Positions 1 to 11,594 of a stretch of 64,000 nt of DNA are shown here, piece by piece. Source of the stretch: Dimargaris cristalligena. Lineage: Eukaryota; Kickxellomycota; Dimargaritomycetes; Dimargaritales; Dimargaritaceae. A program made the translations under genes and the position numbers. The stretch lies in the NCBI GenBank assembly GCA_027576995.1, contig JANBQC010000005.1, forward strand, positions 92,908 to 156,907, given 5' to 3'. The stretch's first letter is position 1. Every line of letters starts with the position of its first letter. The notes beneath the pieces were generated by a model. It made no database searches, was not told the DNA's origin, and saw only the letters and a program-made list of their open reading frames with translations.

Positions 1-87
1 CATCGCATCCCCACTTACCCTATCCCTCTACATACATCACCGCTTATTGTATGTCCAATTATAACATCCGGCCCACTTCTACTACAG

Positions 88-342
88 GACTCGCTTGAAT
101 TCCACCGAACCCGAACCCTAGGCCTCCTCAGTCGTGCCTATTACGCGATGTCATCCAACGATGTTAAATCAATCCTGGATGTATCGGATGATGATGCGTT
201 GGCCCAATTGATCCATAAAACAAACCCCCACATCCAATGGGACCGGCCATCAGCCCCCGGCCATTTCGGTGAAAGTACCCCATCTAACCCATCGACCATA
301 TGGTTTAAACGAAGACCATCTACCAAGGCCTCGGTAACTTAG
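88..342 (+). CDS. CSN8: Probable COP9 signalosome subunit 8 (CSN8), last exon only
   Basis: This is the terminal exon of a gene that begins left of the window. An acceptor (ACTACAG, ending at 87) is followed by a phase-0 open frame of 84 codons ending in TAG at 340-342. The start of the exon reads RTLGLLSRAYYAM, then a D-V-x-x-I-L-D-V-S-D-D-D-A pattern. This resembles the C-terminal end of the CSN8/PSMD8/eIF3k PCI family: a helix with R-T-x-x-L-x-x-x-A-Y, then a short 'D-x-x-x-x-L-x-V-S-x-x-x-A' winged-helix strand. CSN8 is a subunit of the complex that removes NEDD8 from cullins. The first ATG inside the exon (148) is probably not the start, because the frame is open and family-like upstream of it. 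Rpn12 is the main alternative. The call rests on about 50 residues and is tentative. The gene is convergent with MRS6. Confidence 0.5.
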   Translation, partial: DSLEFHRTRTLGLLSRAYYAMSSNDVKSILDVSDDDALAQLIHKTNPHIQWDRPSAPGHFGESTPSNPSTIWFKRRPSTKASVT

Positions 343-563
343 TATTTTTATAGCGTCTATTCATTACGCACCGTTCAAGCCGACCCTTCACATTACTAAT
401 GAAATATCCAATTCGGTAGTACCGGGTGTATTTTGTTTGAAATCCAAAACATAGTAAAGTATGGTGTGTTTTTCTAAATGCCCAGCCATTAAAGTTACAG
501 GAGCCTATGTTCCGGCTCCATTGATTGAGCTAATGGTGTATGACTGGGCCCTTAAAGTGATAT

Positions 564-3148
564 TTAGCCAAAGTACAGCTCCTCGGGGTCGGGCATGGGT
601 GGAATAAATTGATGGGGGGAGGGAAGGTCGGATTGCGGAAGAATGGCCTGAAACTGGGCCTGGGCCTCGCCAACCGCCCCGTCGAAAAAGAGAGAAGTGT
701 CGGGGCCCTGGGTACTAAAGATCCGCCCACTCTCCGCAATTGGGTGGGCAAGCTCAACCCGACGCACGCTACGGTGGGTGTAATATAGTGCCATCAGAGG
801 AGGGCAGGGCTGGGTATCGGCCTCCGCTTGGTCATCGGTATTGGCCATCCGGCTTGCCCACAAGTAATCGAGAACCGGTCGGAGTTGGGATTCTGCTGAC
901 GAAAAATGGGATGGGTCCCATTCGGTGACTAGGTGGAGGATATAGAGGCCGTCTGGGGTGGTACGCGTGCTGCGCGTCATTTGGATCGCGTAGACAACGC
1001 GCAGCTGTTCAGCGGAGCTATGTCCAGGGGGGATGGCGATAATACTCGTCTCGGCGGAATCGACAATAGGCTGATCTAGTAAAATAACGGCTCGAGTGAG
1101 AATGGGGTAGAACTCCGTTCGAGTCACCCAGTCCGCAGGTAGGTATGCAGGGTTCGCGACTAAGCGGCGAGTACGGAGTCGGTGGTTATCCTGGCCAACT
1201 AGGGTTATCAAGGCCTCGGTATCGAGCTCCTCTCCCGGGGGTGGTGTGTATTCGATACTGTCAACTTGGGCGTCCAAAATGTACATACCGTTGTTAACAG
1301 CAGCTAGGCGACAGAAGGCTTGGGTTAGCTCGGACCCACCCCCGTAAACGGGGCTCAACAGAGCCATGGCCCCGAAACGGCCTATTGATCGCAAATAAGA
1401 GCGGATGCGCCCTATTCCTTGCTCAGCCGATTGGGGCTCCTTGACCGGGTCACTTATAGCGACGGTGTATATAATGGCGTCCTGTAGTCGGTCCTTAATT
1501 TGAAAGCGTTCGTCCAGGAATTGGGCAAAATTTACGTTGCCTGCATCTGATGGGGGAGTGTAGACGTGTATTTAGGGGGTATCAGATAGTTAGCGGCGGC
1601 CAAGGGGGTTGTATTATAAGGTATCATTCCCATTATATGCCTAGGTCATCCCGGTATTATTGAGCGTATAAGAATACCTTGTAGAAGCGGGTCGGCCTCC
1701 CCTGGATCCGAAAACTTAGTCAGGCATTGCATTAGGCGGCGCTTCTCGACTAGGGTGAGGCTCTTACTGGTGAAGATGTCCGCCTTGGAATTGGGGGCTT
1801 TGGTAATTTGGCGATTGGAGCCATGGGTCAAATATACCTGATCCAGCCCCCGGAATTCCATGTATTTTCCAACACCCGACGAGACCAACAAGTCTACAAG
1901 GGGTCCCCGACAGTGGGTCACCTTGGGGGCAAGGTCAATGTTGAAGTCGCGGTTGCGTGCTAGCAGCTGAGCTAGTGTAAGAAAACGCGAAACCAGTGTA
2001 TGCACGGCTGAGTTGGTATGGTTCGTACTAAGCGAATGGGCAGAGGCACCGAAGGGGCTGCCGAGGTAGTGGGACAATAGCTCCGCTGCTTCCATCCACA
2101 CTGTCGAGTTTGGCTGGGGCATAAGGAGGCCCTCCCCCCCAACGAGTGGTTCGGGATCAAACTGGAGAGATTGGATGATTTGGTGGACCTGGTGGAAGAA
2201 GGAATGATAGTGTGTATAAACTGGAGATGGGGCAGTACCCACAAAGGGTTCAGTTTCCCGACGAAGCGTCTCGATTGGGCTTGCTAACGAATCGCCAAAG
2301 GCGCGGGAAACCTGATCCGCGGAGAAGAGCGGGTTAAGTTCAATACGTGGTGTGGCATACGCGGCCAATGTATGCCCTAGTTGAGATAAATTGATTTGGC
2401 ATGGGGTACAGAGAGGGGTTCGTACGAGAAACTAACTGAGTAGCTGGGGCCAGTTGAATGGTAGTAATAAATGGGGGCCACAGCACCACGGACCCTCAGT
2501 ATTCAGTAACCATGGACTTGTAATGGTGTAGAACATATGAATGGCGTATATTCGGGGATATGTGGGAATACGGTCTTTACGCCGGCTTGGGCCCCGCGGC
2601 CTATCTACTCCGGACAGCGGGCGCTCGGGCACGGGTTAATTAATTGCGCGCATAGCGAGTACAAATAAGACGAGGGTAATGCTACTCTATACCGAGACAT
2701 GGCTGCCCAATAAAAACACTTACCGGTGTGGTCGGCTGGCAGCTGGAGGCCCCAGCGTAGAAACTCGGCTAGATTGAAGCAGGTCCAGTTGGCCCCATAA
2801 TAGTCATTGGTATCGATATGAAGTACGGACTGGTCATTCCGAGCCAACGCTCTGGCCAGCAAATATAGTGTGAATTGGAGGATAGGCAAAAGTGGTACAC
2901 AATCCAGGTGTTAGCTACCTTTTCGGCATACAGGTGGTGGGCGAAACAAGGGCCCCATGGCCGATTACGAGAGACGACGGCAGTTGAACCTGAACGGGCA
3001 GGGTCCATCTGTAAAAGCGGTTGAAACCATGACCAGGCGTTACCTCAACATTAGTAGACACTTACGCGGCCAGGATGGACTCGGGAAGCCCCGTTCCTAG
3101 GACAATGCAGTCATATACGGTATTGTCGAGGTCGGTGAGGGAACCCAT
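564..3148 (-). CDS. MRS6: Rab escort protein / Rab GGTase component A (MRS6, REP)
   Basis: Rab escort protein presents newly made Rab GTPases to geranylgeranyl transferase and delivers them to membranes. Four exons on the minus strand fit together: 3148-3066, 2851-2724, 2376-1678 and 1540-564. They total 1887 nt and encode 628 aa, with all splice phases matching and GT-AG ends; yeast and human family members are about 600-650 aa. Exon 1 has the dinucleotide-fold start (DCIVLGTGLPESILAA), and the exon 1-2 joint recreates the family's I-L-A-A-A-L-A-R. Exon 2 carries the GDI/REP signature H-I-D-T-N-D-Y-Y-G-A-N-W. Exon 3 has the conserved IDLAPK...GPLVDLLVSSGVGKYMEF block and the S-K-x-L-T-L-V-E-K-R-x-L-M motif. 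Exon 4 has S-P-V-Y-G-G-G-S-E-L-T-Q-A-F-C-R. A long Ser/His-rich stretch before the IDLAPK block favours REP over the shorter GDI. The start ATG at 3148 is the only one matching the fold. The exon 2-3 junction is the least certain; a small extra exon there cannot be excluded. Confidence 0.92.
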
Positions 3149-3830
3149 GGGTAGAGGAAAGGTTAAGTAAGGGAAACTGGACTTTGGGTTGACGGGATGT
3201 GGCACAGTATTTAGCAACAGCCGAGGAAGACCAAAGTCATTCACCAAGGGGGCACAAGGGACCAAAAGCAGGCTGGCTGATGCAAGGAGAGAGAGGCCCA
3301 AGTGAGCGCTTATGTTAGAACAAGGTATCGGTAAATGAGAAAATCAAACGGAGCCTAGAAGAACGAGGGCGGGGTTCACGGGCCGGCGATAGAGTGGGGC
3401 CATGGGCTTATATATGCGCATATATAATATGTTATATATAAAGAGATAAAGGAAGGTATGCTGGGTGTATGCGCACTTTCTCCACGGCCTATATAAACAC
3501 TTGGCAGCCCCCCCCTCCTCCAGCAACTTACTGTACACCCTTAAATCCTGCCTGCACATTCCCTCAGCCATTCCCAGCTTCACCCTAACCCTAGGTTGCT
3601 GCCGATTAACCAGCCTAAAGGCTTCTTGGAGCTGAACTTCTCACCTTTCTGTTTATTCTTTTTGGTCCATGCGCCCGTATTTATTGTGGTCATCTCCCGG
3701 AATCACGCCCTCGCCCGGCCAAACAACTCCGACCCCATTGACTTTGTTTTCCCTTTCGTTAAGTAGTTCTTTGGATTCCCGTTCACCCTTGTAGACTCGG
3801 CCTGTTCCCCGCTTTGCTTGGTCAATACCC
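3149..3830. promoter_or_regulatory. Shared divergent promoter of MRS6 and the 3831 gene
   Basis: This 682-bp spacer separates two divergent genes. An AT-rich core at about 3408-3441 has a TATATAAG box facing MRS6 (3408-3415, minus strand) and a TATATAAAG facing right (about 3434-3442). A second rightward TATA-like box, CTATATAAA, lies at 3489-3497. The stretch 3408-3427 is a perfect 20-bp palindrome centred on GCGC. A CCCTAACCCTA motif lies near 3583. No coding sequence is seen. Confidence 0.55.
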
Positions 3831-4715
3831 ATGGGCGTCTCCAAACCACCACCGACCTTGTCCTCCGCTTCTTTCCACCATGCCACGCCCGTTATAGCGC
3901 CCCCTCGCTCCCCCCTGTTTCCCAGATCGTCAGGGCGACCTACGCTGACGTCCCCACGCCTTTTTGACGGCCCCACACCCCAAGTGCCCCTGCGCGCGTC
4001 GTCCACCCGTCCCCGGCCCCGCTCCCCGACCCTTGCCACTAGCCCAACCTCGCCTCACCTTTTTTCGTCCTCTCTAGCGGCTCTCAACCACTCCCTGACC
4101 AACTTATCTCTCCCTCGTTCCACCGCGGCCTTGTCCCCGACCACCTGGTCCACTCCCTTGGAAGCTCTCATTGCTCCTTCCCGTCGGAGTTCCCTCTTCA
4201 ATATTCTTCCCCAGTCCACATCCAGCGGTACATCCCTGGCCCAGGACGGTGTGCTTAAACGGAAATCCCATCGCCTGTATGCTTCGCTGCCTCGGCTTTT
4301 AGCGGCCATTCCCCATGAATACACTTCGACCCAGGAGGTGGTTCACAAAGCTATCCAGAAGCGGGTTCCTAAAATCGTGGCAGACAAGGTAGATGAGCCC
4401 ATATATAAATATATAGATTTAGTTTACATTATTTTTGTTTTATAGACCCCTCATTTGGGCCCCTCTGACCCTAACCTATCTTTTGCCCTCACTAATGCAG
4501 CCCAGTTCCGCTCCCTTATATTACTACTCCCATTGCCTTTCCCCCATTTCCAGCGGTCTCTCCTAGCCACCAGTAGCAAAGTCAATATCGCCAATTCAAA
4601 CCTAGAAGACACTGTCCGTACGGTACAGAACCTCAGGCGTCTCGAACATTTTCAGACCATCAGCCTACTTCTGTATCGATCCCTCCAAACCCTCGAGTCG
4701 ATCAAAGGGACGTGA
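3831..4715 (+). CDS. Unidentified Ser/Pro-rich protein with a helical C-terminus
   Basis: I do not recognise this protein. Two exons, 3831-4388 and 4446-4715, are joined by a 57-nt AT-rich intron (GTAGAT...TTATAG) in phase 0 and give 275 aa. The ATG at 3831 has a good context (CCCATGG). Residues 1-140 are low-complexity, rich in Ser, Pro, Thr and Arg. The rest looks folded: a basic segment (R-L-Y-A-S-L-P-R-L-L-A-A-I-P-H-E-Y), an amphipathic V-V-H-K-A-I-Q-K-R-V-P-K-I-V stretch up to the splice site, then leucine-rich helices to the end (N-L-E-D-T-V-R-T-V-Q-N-L-R-R-L-E). The C-terminal helix pattern is vaguely like small kinetochore (DASH) subunits, but not enough to name it. An in-frame alternative acceptor at 4499 would drop the first 18 codons of exon 2. 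A possible poly(A) signal lies at 4910-4915. That this is a gene is fairly sure; its role is unknown. Confidence 0.65.
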
Positions 4716-5958
4716 GGTTTTTACGCGACGGCTGGTTCGAAATTGCGAATTCAACGGATTACCACTAGGAGGGTACTGTTGAACCCCGAAACCTGCTCCG
4801 TTTGATAAGCGAAGTAGCTGGTCCCAACTAACCTGTATTTATCACTTATGGTGCGCGATCAGGCCATCCTTCTTGTACATAAGTATGTAATATCTTATTG
4901 ATTCACGGAAATAAAGTCGGCCGGCAGAGTGCCATTGGCGTTACCCGGTTTTCAAGATGAATAAAACGAGACCTTGGTCCTTTGAGCCCAAGGGATCTCA
5001 CGGGCAGGGCATTAAAATCCGGGGTTTGTTATTCCAATATGCTGTATATCACTCACCATTTCTTGGTGACGCTGGTGTAGTATCATGCCTAGGGCCCCGC
5101 CAATAGCTGGGTATGCATCCCATCTGCACACTGACCACTGCATTTAATTTAGGCTCTGATGATTATCCACGCTCTTTTTTTATATATATTGTATTCCAGA
5201 TGATACCTAGGGCTCCTTTAATTTGTGACTCTCTTTTCTTTTATTTTTTGTTACTAGGCCTGGGCTGGTTGCACTCACTCACCGATTTCCTATCAATGGG
5301 GCGTTTTTTTCCTGTCTGTTAAAGCGATTTGACGGCCTTCGAAACAGTCTCAACCCATTATATTCACCCTGCAGGGGGGGACAACGGTGCAAAGACAACG
5401 ACAATGCCACCAAATTGGTTCGGGTGAACAAGAGCCAAGTCGAACCCTAGGACAGTACTGATTGGTGGTAATTAGTGGGGTTGGGTGTGAACGGTTTTGC
5501 AAGTCCGGCTGAGCCGTGGTAGCCTTTGAAAACGACCAACTCAAAACATAATTACGATGGTATTGTCCAATCAGGCTGGGAACATGTTCGTGCGACGTTT
5601 GGCCATGCTGTACTTTGGCCAGCGAGGCATTGGCCCCCAGCGACCAGTGGCCCAAGAAGCGTGATGGTCGTTGATTGTCCCCGCAACCCACTGCGCTTCC
5701 GACTGTTGGTAGTGTGCTTCCCTTCTTAACGATATGCATGCCCTCCCTATAATTCAAACCCCGCTGGCCAGTTCAGTGTACCACTCCTTTTCTCAACTTC
5801 CCCTTCCCGCACCTGGTTCATTCTGCTTTCCTTGCTCAAATACTTCCGGGTTGCATTCCCCTCTTCTTCTTAATACCCGCCCTTCCGTCTTTTGCAGCCC
5901 CTATTTCATTGCCGTATTTTTGCACCCCCACCCGGCCCCTAGCCGTACGCACGCCGCC
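4716..5958. other. Spacer with no convincing gene
   Basis: Between the 3831 gene and the 5959 gene there is 1.24 kb with only short, unconvincing open frames. A run of T/C-rich sequence before 5959 (about 5780-5940) is probably the leader of the next gene. The reading frame is open back to ATG 5734, but those extra residues are low-complexity and leader-like. Confidence 0.6.
4910..4915 (+). terminator. Candidate poly(A) signal AATAAA of the 3831 gene
   Basis: An AATAAA hexamer lies about 195 nt after the stop codon at 4713-4715, in an AT-rich stretch. Confidence 0.4.
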
Positions 5959-8900
5959 ATGGATGAGATCCCTCCGTATCGGTTTGACCAAGTCACTTTA
6001 GACGGTGAAACCCTGGACAACGGACAATTGCTTTTGGAAATCAGAGTGAAGCTTGAGGCTACCCGGCCCGAGACCACTATTCCTCTCATTCCCTACTCTG
6101 CCATTGGCGATATTGTGTCCCAGCATATCGAGCCCCTGCCGCCGGCTCCTGAAGACCGGGCCCTCTCCCGCCCCCATAGTTCCATCAGTCGCTCAACAAC
6201 CTCCGCGACCCTGTTATTAGGGGCGGGGGCTGCACCGGAGGACCACTCCTCCCGGGCCCGCTCCCAGTCCACCCTTCCCGTCACCCCACAGGGGCTCCAG
6301 GCCAAACACTTCAAAAGTTTACTGCAGCCCCCCCACCCGTCCGTATCACCGTTCCGTCCGCTCTCCACTTCCCCCACCCTCCGAAAACCCACTCCGTCCA
6401 TTGCCGACACGCTAGCCCCCAAATCCCTCTACGTATGCGACAAGGTTCCCCTGGGTGCCGCCTCCGCATCCGTCCAGAGTGATGTCCGTCCGCCTGATCC
6501 ACCCAGGCGAACCCGCACTGAAAGCAGTGCCGAACTAGACGAGGAAACCGCCCAACTAGCGGCCATGCCCTTCTCAGCCACCGCCCAGACCCGCCGGGCT
6601 TGTAAATGTTCCGAAACCCATCGGCGGCGACCTATCCCCACCACCTTCCGAAGTCAGAATAAGCCTCCCGTGATCCAACCGCCCGGATCCCGTCCAGAAA
6701 GCGAAAACAGTAGTAGCAGTAGCGCAAGTTTTAGCCAGACCATGCCCCGGCGTAAGGGTGACCGGCCCGTCCACGGTGAGCATTGTCCACTGAAGGACAT
6801 TGATCCGGAGCTTCAGTGGGATCTTCCGGTGACCAGCCTGACCAACGAGTCACCGCCCGCGGGGCGTCATTTTATCGATCCGTCCGAGACCTCTTATATC
6901 ACCTCCAGCCCGGATAAGAAAACGGTATGCTTTTTTGCCATTCAGAGCGGCGCCTACGCCGTTTCCATCGTCACGACCATTCCTGTTTGGCGCTACACCC
7001 CTCCGCCCTTCGGGAGCCCTTTGGATCTCGCGTCCCTGACTTTGGCCAATCTACCCCCCGCCCTACACAACTCTCTGACCCTGACCATCAATCACCCGCC
7101 CACCGAACCAACGGCTGAGCCGTTGGGGATGTGGTTTTCCCCCCCACCCCTTAGCCAGGTTCTAGTGACCCCCCACCGAGCCCCATCCACTGACCTGCGC
7201 GGCTCAACTGATCCTTCCGCCCTTTCTCGGACAAGTACTACATTCAAAATCGACTTCCGCCCCACCGATACCGTGAGTTTTGGATGGGCACCATCGGTCT
7301 TCTTGGATCGTTGCCTGGCGCTCCACCAAGAATTCACCTCAGCTAACGAGGCATCCACCCAACCACCTGCGGCATTCACTCGAACCTCCGGGCTAGAATG
7401 TGACTCCGCCGCGACTCGTGGTGCTCATCATTCACGGAACGACCCTACAAATCACCGAGCTGCTGATGATTATATGGCGGTGCCTACCCCTCCCCCGGAT
7501 GCTCGGGTATTTTATTCCACGTCACTAGACGATATTCACCGTCTATCGGGGGTCTCGGTTCTCAATAGCGACTGCTATGACTTGAACGCTGAATTTAGTT
7601 CGAACATTACCATATCGCCTCGAGGCTGGAAATGCACGGCGATGGTATTCCTGGACTTCCAACTGCGACCCACCCCGAGTCCGTCGGTGGAGTCAGAATT
7701 GGCTGGTGATAACCTTGGCGATGAGGGGTATTCAGAGGGCCAGGCCAAGGCTACCCCTAGGCCAACTGCCCACCCAAGCCCCCGGTTCTACCGCGTCGAC
7801 TTTTTATTACAGGCCCCAAACTCGGACCTTCCCCAGGTTCAGTTGGTCCAGGCCATGGCCCAACACGGAGCAGTACACTGGCAGCTGATACTACCTCCTC
7901 CGGCCCCGGTCGCGCTGCCCCCTCGTCCATCCGTTGCAGACCAGCTGTTTAGCAATCCCGCTAACCGGCGCCCGGGCTCGGGCTCGGGAACCTCGGGGAG
8001 CACCACCGTGGCGGTACTCCCCGAAACCCACGGCCTTCAGCATGCCCAACTCTCCGTCTGGGTCGAGAACCCTCACGGGCCACTGGCGGAGTCGGCTGCG
8101 GCCCACGCCACCGAGGATACTACGGCAAAGTTGCTGTCCGCCTTGGGCCAAATATCCTTTCTCTTCGTTTTTGAGGCCCCGTTCCGGACAGGCTTCCTCC
8201 AACCCCTTTCTAATCCACCAGCGGGGGTGACCCACCACCACGACTCCTCTACGCGTACGGGAGCAACCAAGTCCACTCCCCTTACGCATACGGATCCCTT
8301 TTTCCGATCCCCAACCGTATCAGCCACCCACCCTGCTGCCGCTGTAACAGAGCCGATTCCTGGTGAATTTCTAGCCCCCCGACTTACTCTTGTCGATGCG
8401 CAGAGCCAGCTTGGCTGTTTGGCGGTATCCGCAGAGTCCCCCATCCTGGTTATTGAAGAATTCTCCAAATCGGGCCTGTTCTATCTAAACAAGGATGATT
8501 TTGGTGGAGGATCGTCCGGGTCCTCCGACGACTGGAGCTCGACCGATAGCGAATCAGACGAATCAACGGGCATGCGCTCTCCACCCCTAGCAGCATCCTC
8601 TGATATTGCCAACAATCCCTTCGATCGAACAACCCCGGCCCTCGCCTCGATCCCAGGCTCGCCCCCGCACCCAGTAAAACCCCCCGAACGGTCCAAGTGG
8701 GACTTTGGGGGGCATATCGATATCCAGCGTCGGCGGACAATGTTCCGACAATTGGAACATGTTCGCCGGGTCAGTCTTGGGCCCCGGGCTCTGGCCGTGG
8801 CGGCGCCCGGGTCGGGTTTAGCCCCAGATCGGCGCTTCTCTATATTCCCGCCGCCTCCCCCGACATTGCCCCGCGCCACCCTGAACGGTGGCGATGTCCC

Positions 8901-11594
8901 CATTCTACGCACACCCCTCCGCTCCTTTTCCCAACGCTTGGATACCGATGAAATTGACTGGTCAACTTTCAACTCCCCTAAAATCCAGCTCAACCCACCA
9001 GGGTTCGCCTGTCAGCCCTCGGACCCGACATTAGACGCCGTGGCTGAGACTGAGCCGACCTCAACCCTGCTTGACCCACCCGTCATTTCCACGGATCAGG
9101 TGACTCTGACCCGCCGTAGGCTAGAAGCAGCACAGTCCTCTCCAACCCCCTTAGGACCACCTTCTCGGCAACCAGCGGCCCCGGTCCCTATCGACCCCAG
9201 GCTAAGAGCCGAGTCTGACCCGGATCCATTTGAAATCACACCGCCCCCCGTTGACTTTACCTTGGCAACCCCCGACCACCCCGTTGTATTCCGGGACTAC
9301 GGGTTTTCCGACCACCGGTACCGCCTGGTTCTCAAGGTGACAACTCGGCCGCAAACCCAAAGTCCCCCCTTTACGGTCAGTCTAGTAAAGGTTCAACTGA
9401 CGGTGACCCCGAAAACACACATGCTTTTAGACAGCGCCCAGGCTGGTGAAAAGGTGCCCGATCGGCGAACCCTGACTGGGTCCACCATCGGTACTGGAGC
9501 AGCATCTGCATTATCACGTGGCCTCCACCGGCTCAATATGGACTTGACGCTGGTCCTTCAAATTGATAATGAGCGTGTCCGGTCGCTGGTAAATCTCGGG
9601 CGGGATGAGTCGGATAGTGGATCCCGGGATTCCGCCAGTCGACGGGACTCGGTTCTTACAATTAACCAGCGCACAGGTATATCGTCCAATCTGCCTAACT
9701 ATTCCCCCGCGTTCGACGGCCCACCCACGTACGGATCCCTGCCTGGAATGTCTGATACTAGCGCCCTATCCTACACGGACGCGATTGATCGCCATGTATT
9801 ATCGACGGGGGGAGGAATTCCTTATTCTCTGTTCTCCCCCTCGGGAGTGCGAACTCAAACGCCCGGCATTCAGACGAATTGGCCCAGTGCATCGCCCCTA
9901 GCAGCGTCCGCGGGATTAGCTCAGGGGACATTGTCCGACGACACCGCTCTACGCTCCGCGGAAGTTTCCCGCACCTCGTGTCTCTGTCTTAAATTCCCCG
10001 ATCTTGCGTTTGAGTCTGTGGGGTGGTGGGTGGTTAAAATCGGCGGACGGCGGGTACCGGCCTGGATTATGCCCCAGCAGGAGCTATGGGTATCCTTGAA
10101 GTCCTATTTCGAGGTTCTTCAACAGCAAACAGGTCAGCGGCGACCATCGACATCCCATGGCTGGGACGAACCGCGGTTTATGGAAGACGTCGAGCTAACC
10201 GTTGATCTCAAAATGACCGCCACGTTTGATTTGGAGACTGACGAGCCGACCCAAGGTCCGGGTGCCGGCAACAGTAGTGGCCGGGATCGTCGCCACCGTC
10301 GCCATGGGGGCCGTCAACAAGGATCCAACCACGACAAAGGTGGCAACGGGATTAATGGTGGAGCAAGGGGGTTTAGGGCACCTATCCCCCGGCTTAATGT
10401 ACCTATACACCATCTGCAAGTAGATGTGTTGCTGCCCCATAGTAAGTTTTTTTGCCACGACTAAATTACCTTTGGGTCGTATCCTAAAAACCGGATAATA
10501 TTTAATTAGAGATATCTGCTAGGCCTCAACATTCTTAAAGGTGTTTTCCAGTCCGACAGTGTTAACAGGCATTTAGTTCGGTTTGGGCACCATGACCCAG
10601 GATTTAATGATTGGCTTCTAATCACATTTGCTGTACCGATGGCCTTGACTTGGATATTATTCGATACCATATAGAATACTCTGGCGACTACACCATCGAT
10701 ACCCCGTTGTTTGAACTTTCGCCGTCCAGCCAGGCCTTACCCGCCTCACCTTTTGCCCTCCAACGCTATGAAAGCACGCTCATTGAACCGGACGATCCCT
10801 CATGGCTGATATTAAAGTCGGCACCCCTGTCTCGGGAGGTCGCCCAGGCGGGCGAGCCGCCCACCGGCCACCCCGGGGCCATGGGCATCGCGATATCCAC
10901 GGTGAATTTAAACCCCGCTGATTTCCCGCCACCTCCCGTCATGAATGATCAGTGGGTTGAGACCGATCGAACTGTGATGATTGACCGCCAAGTGGAGGCG
11001 ATTGAAGAAACCAAACTCGAACCGGGGCCTTCCCCACCGCGGGCAATCATGGTTAACCAGGCCTGTCAGACCAACGAGCCACCACTGCCTCCCGAAACTC
11101 TAGCCGAGCTGGCTGCCCATCAAACCAAGCTTACTCGACTGGAAACGCGAGTCCGCCGGCGCAATTTATGTGTCGTATTCTGGAGTCTATTGGTACCTCT
11201 CTTACTGGCCGGAGCAATCCACTGGGCCCTTTTGCAGAACTACGACGCACCTGCGCCGGTTAATGATATGATTTTGAGCTGGGCAAGTAAACGGCAGGCA
11301 CCCGAGACTATTACCATCACAGTGGTGCCCACCGCCCCGGCCCTTTCCTGTGAGGTGACTGTGACTGTTCCCGTGACCTCACTATCTTCGCCTGCGGTCG
11401 AGTTTGAAGAGGGAAATACCGAAGACTCCGGGGATTTGGCTAATGAAGCAATGCCTGATGACCACCACGAATATACAAACCCACCGCCACCTGTGGCGAG
11501 TAGTATGGGAGCACTTTGGAGCACAGTTTATAGCCTGTGGTGGCATCAATACCAACAGCTACTGGGCTGGGTAGCCGTACCCCATCCCCAATAA
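5959..11594 (+). CDS. Unidentified large protein with one C-terminal membrane span
   Basis: I do not recognise this family. Exon 1 (5959-10441) and exon 2 (10675-11594) are joined by a 233-nt intron (GTAAGT...ATATAG) with matching phase, giving 1800 aa. I chose ATG 5959 because of its near-ideal context (GCCGCCATGG) and because the in-frame sequence back to 5734 looks like leader. The protein alternates Ser/Pro/Thr-rich linkers with short blocks that look like beta-strand modules (for example about residues 310-360, 425-445, 540-580, 605-640 and 1110-1200). The final third continues across the intron as V-D-V-L-L-P-H-K-Y-S-G-D-Y-T-I-D. A short coiled coil (L-A-A-H-Q-T-K-L-T-R-L-E-T) precedes three arginines and one hydrophobic helix at about residues 1655-1680, followed by about 120 residues rich in Thr, Val and Pro. 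This suggests a large cytosolic domain anchored in a membrane, with a short tail on the other side. It is not a classical tail-anchor because the tail is too long. Confidence 0.8.

Noticed and set aside
5734..5958. In-frame ATG at 5734 as the start of the large membrane protein
   Set aside because: The extra residues look like a C/T-rich leader read in frame, and ATG 5959 has a far better context. Not excluded.
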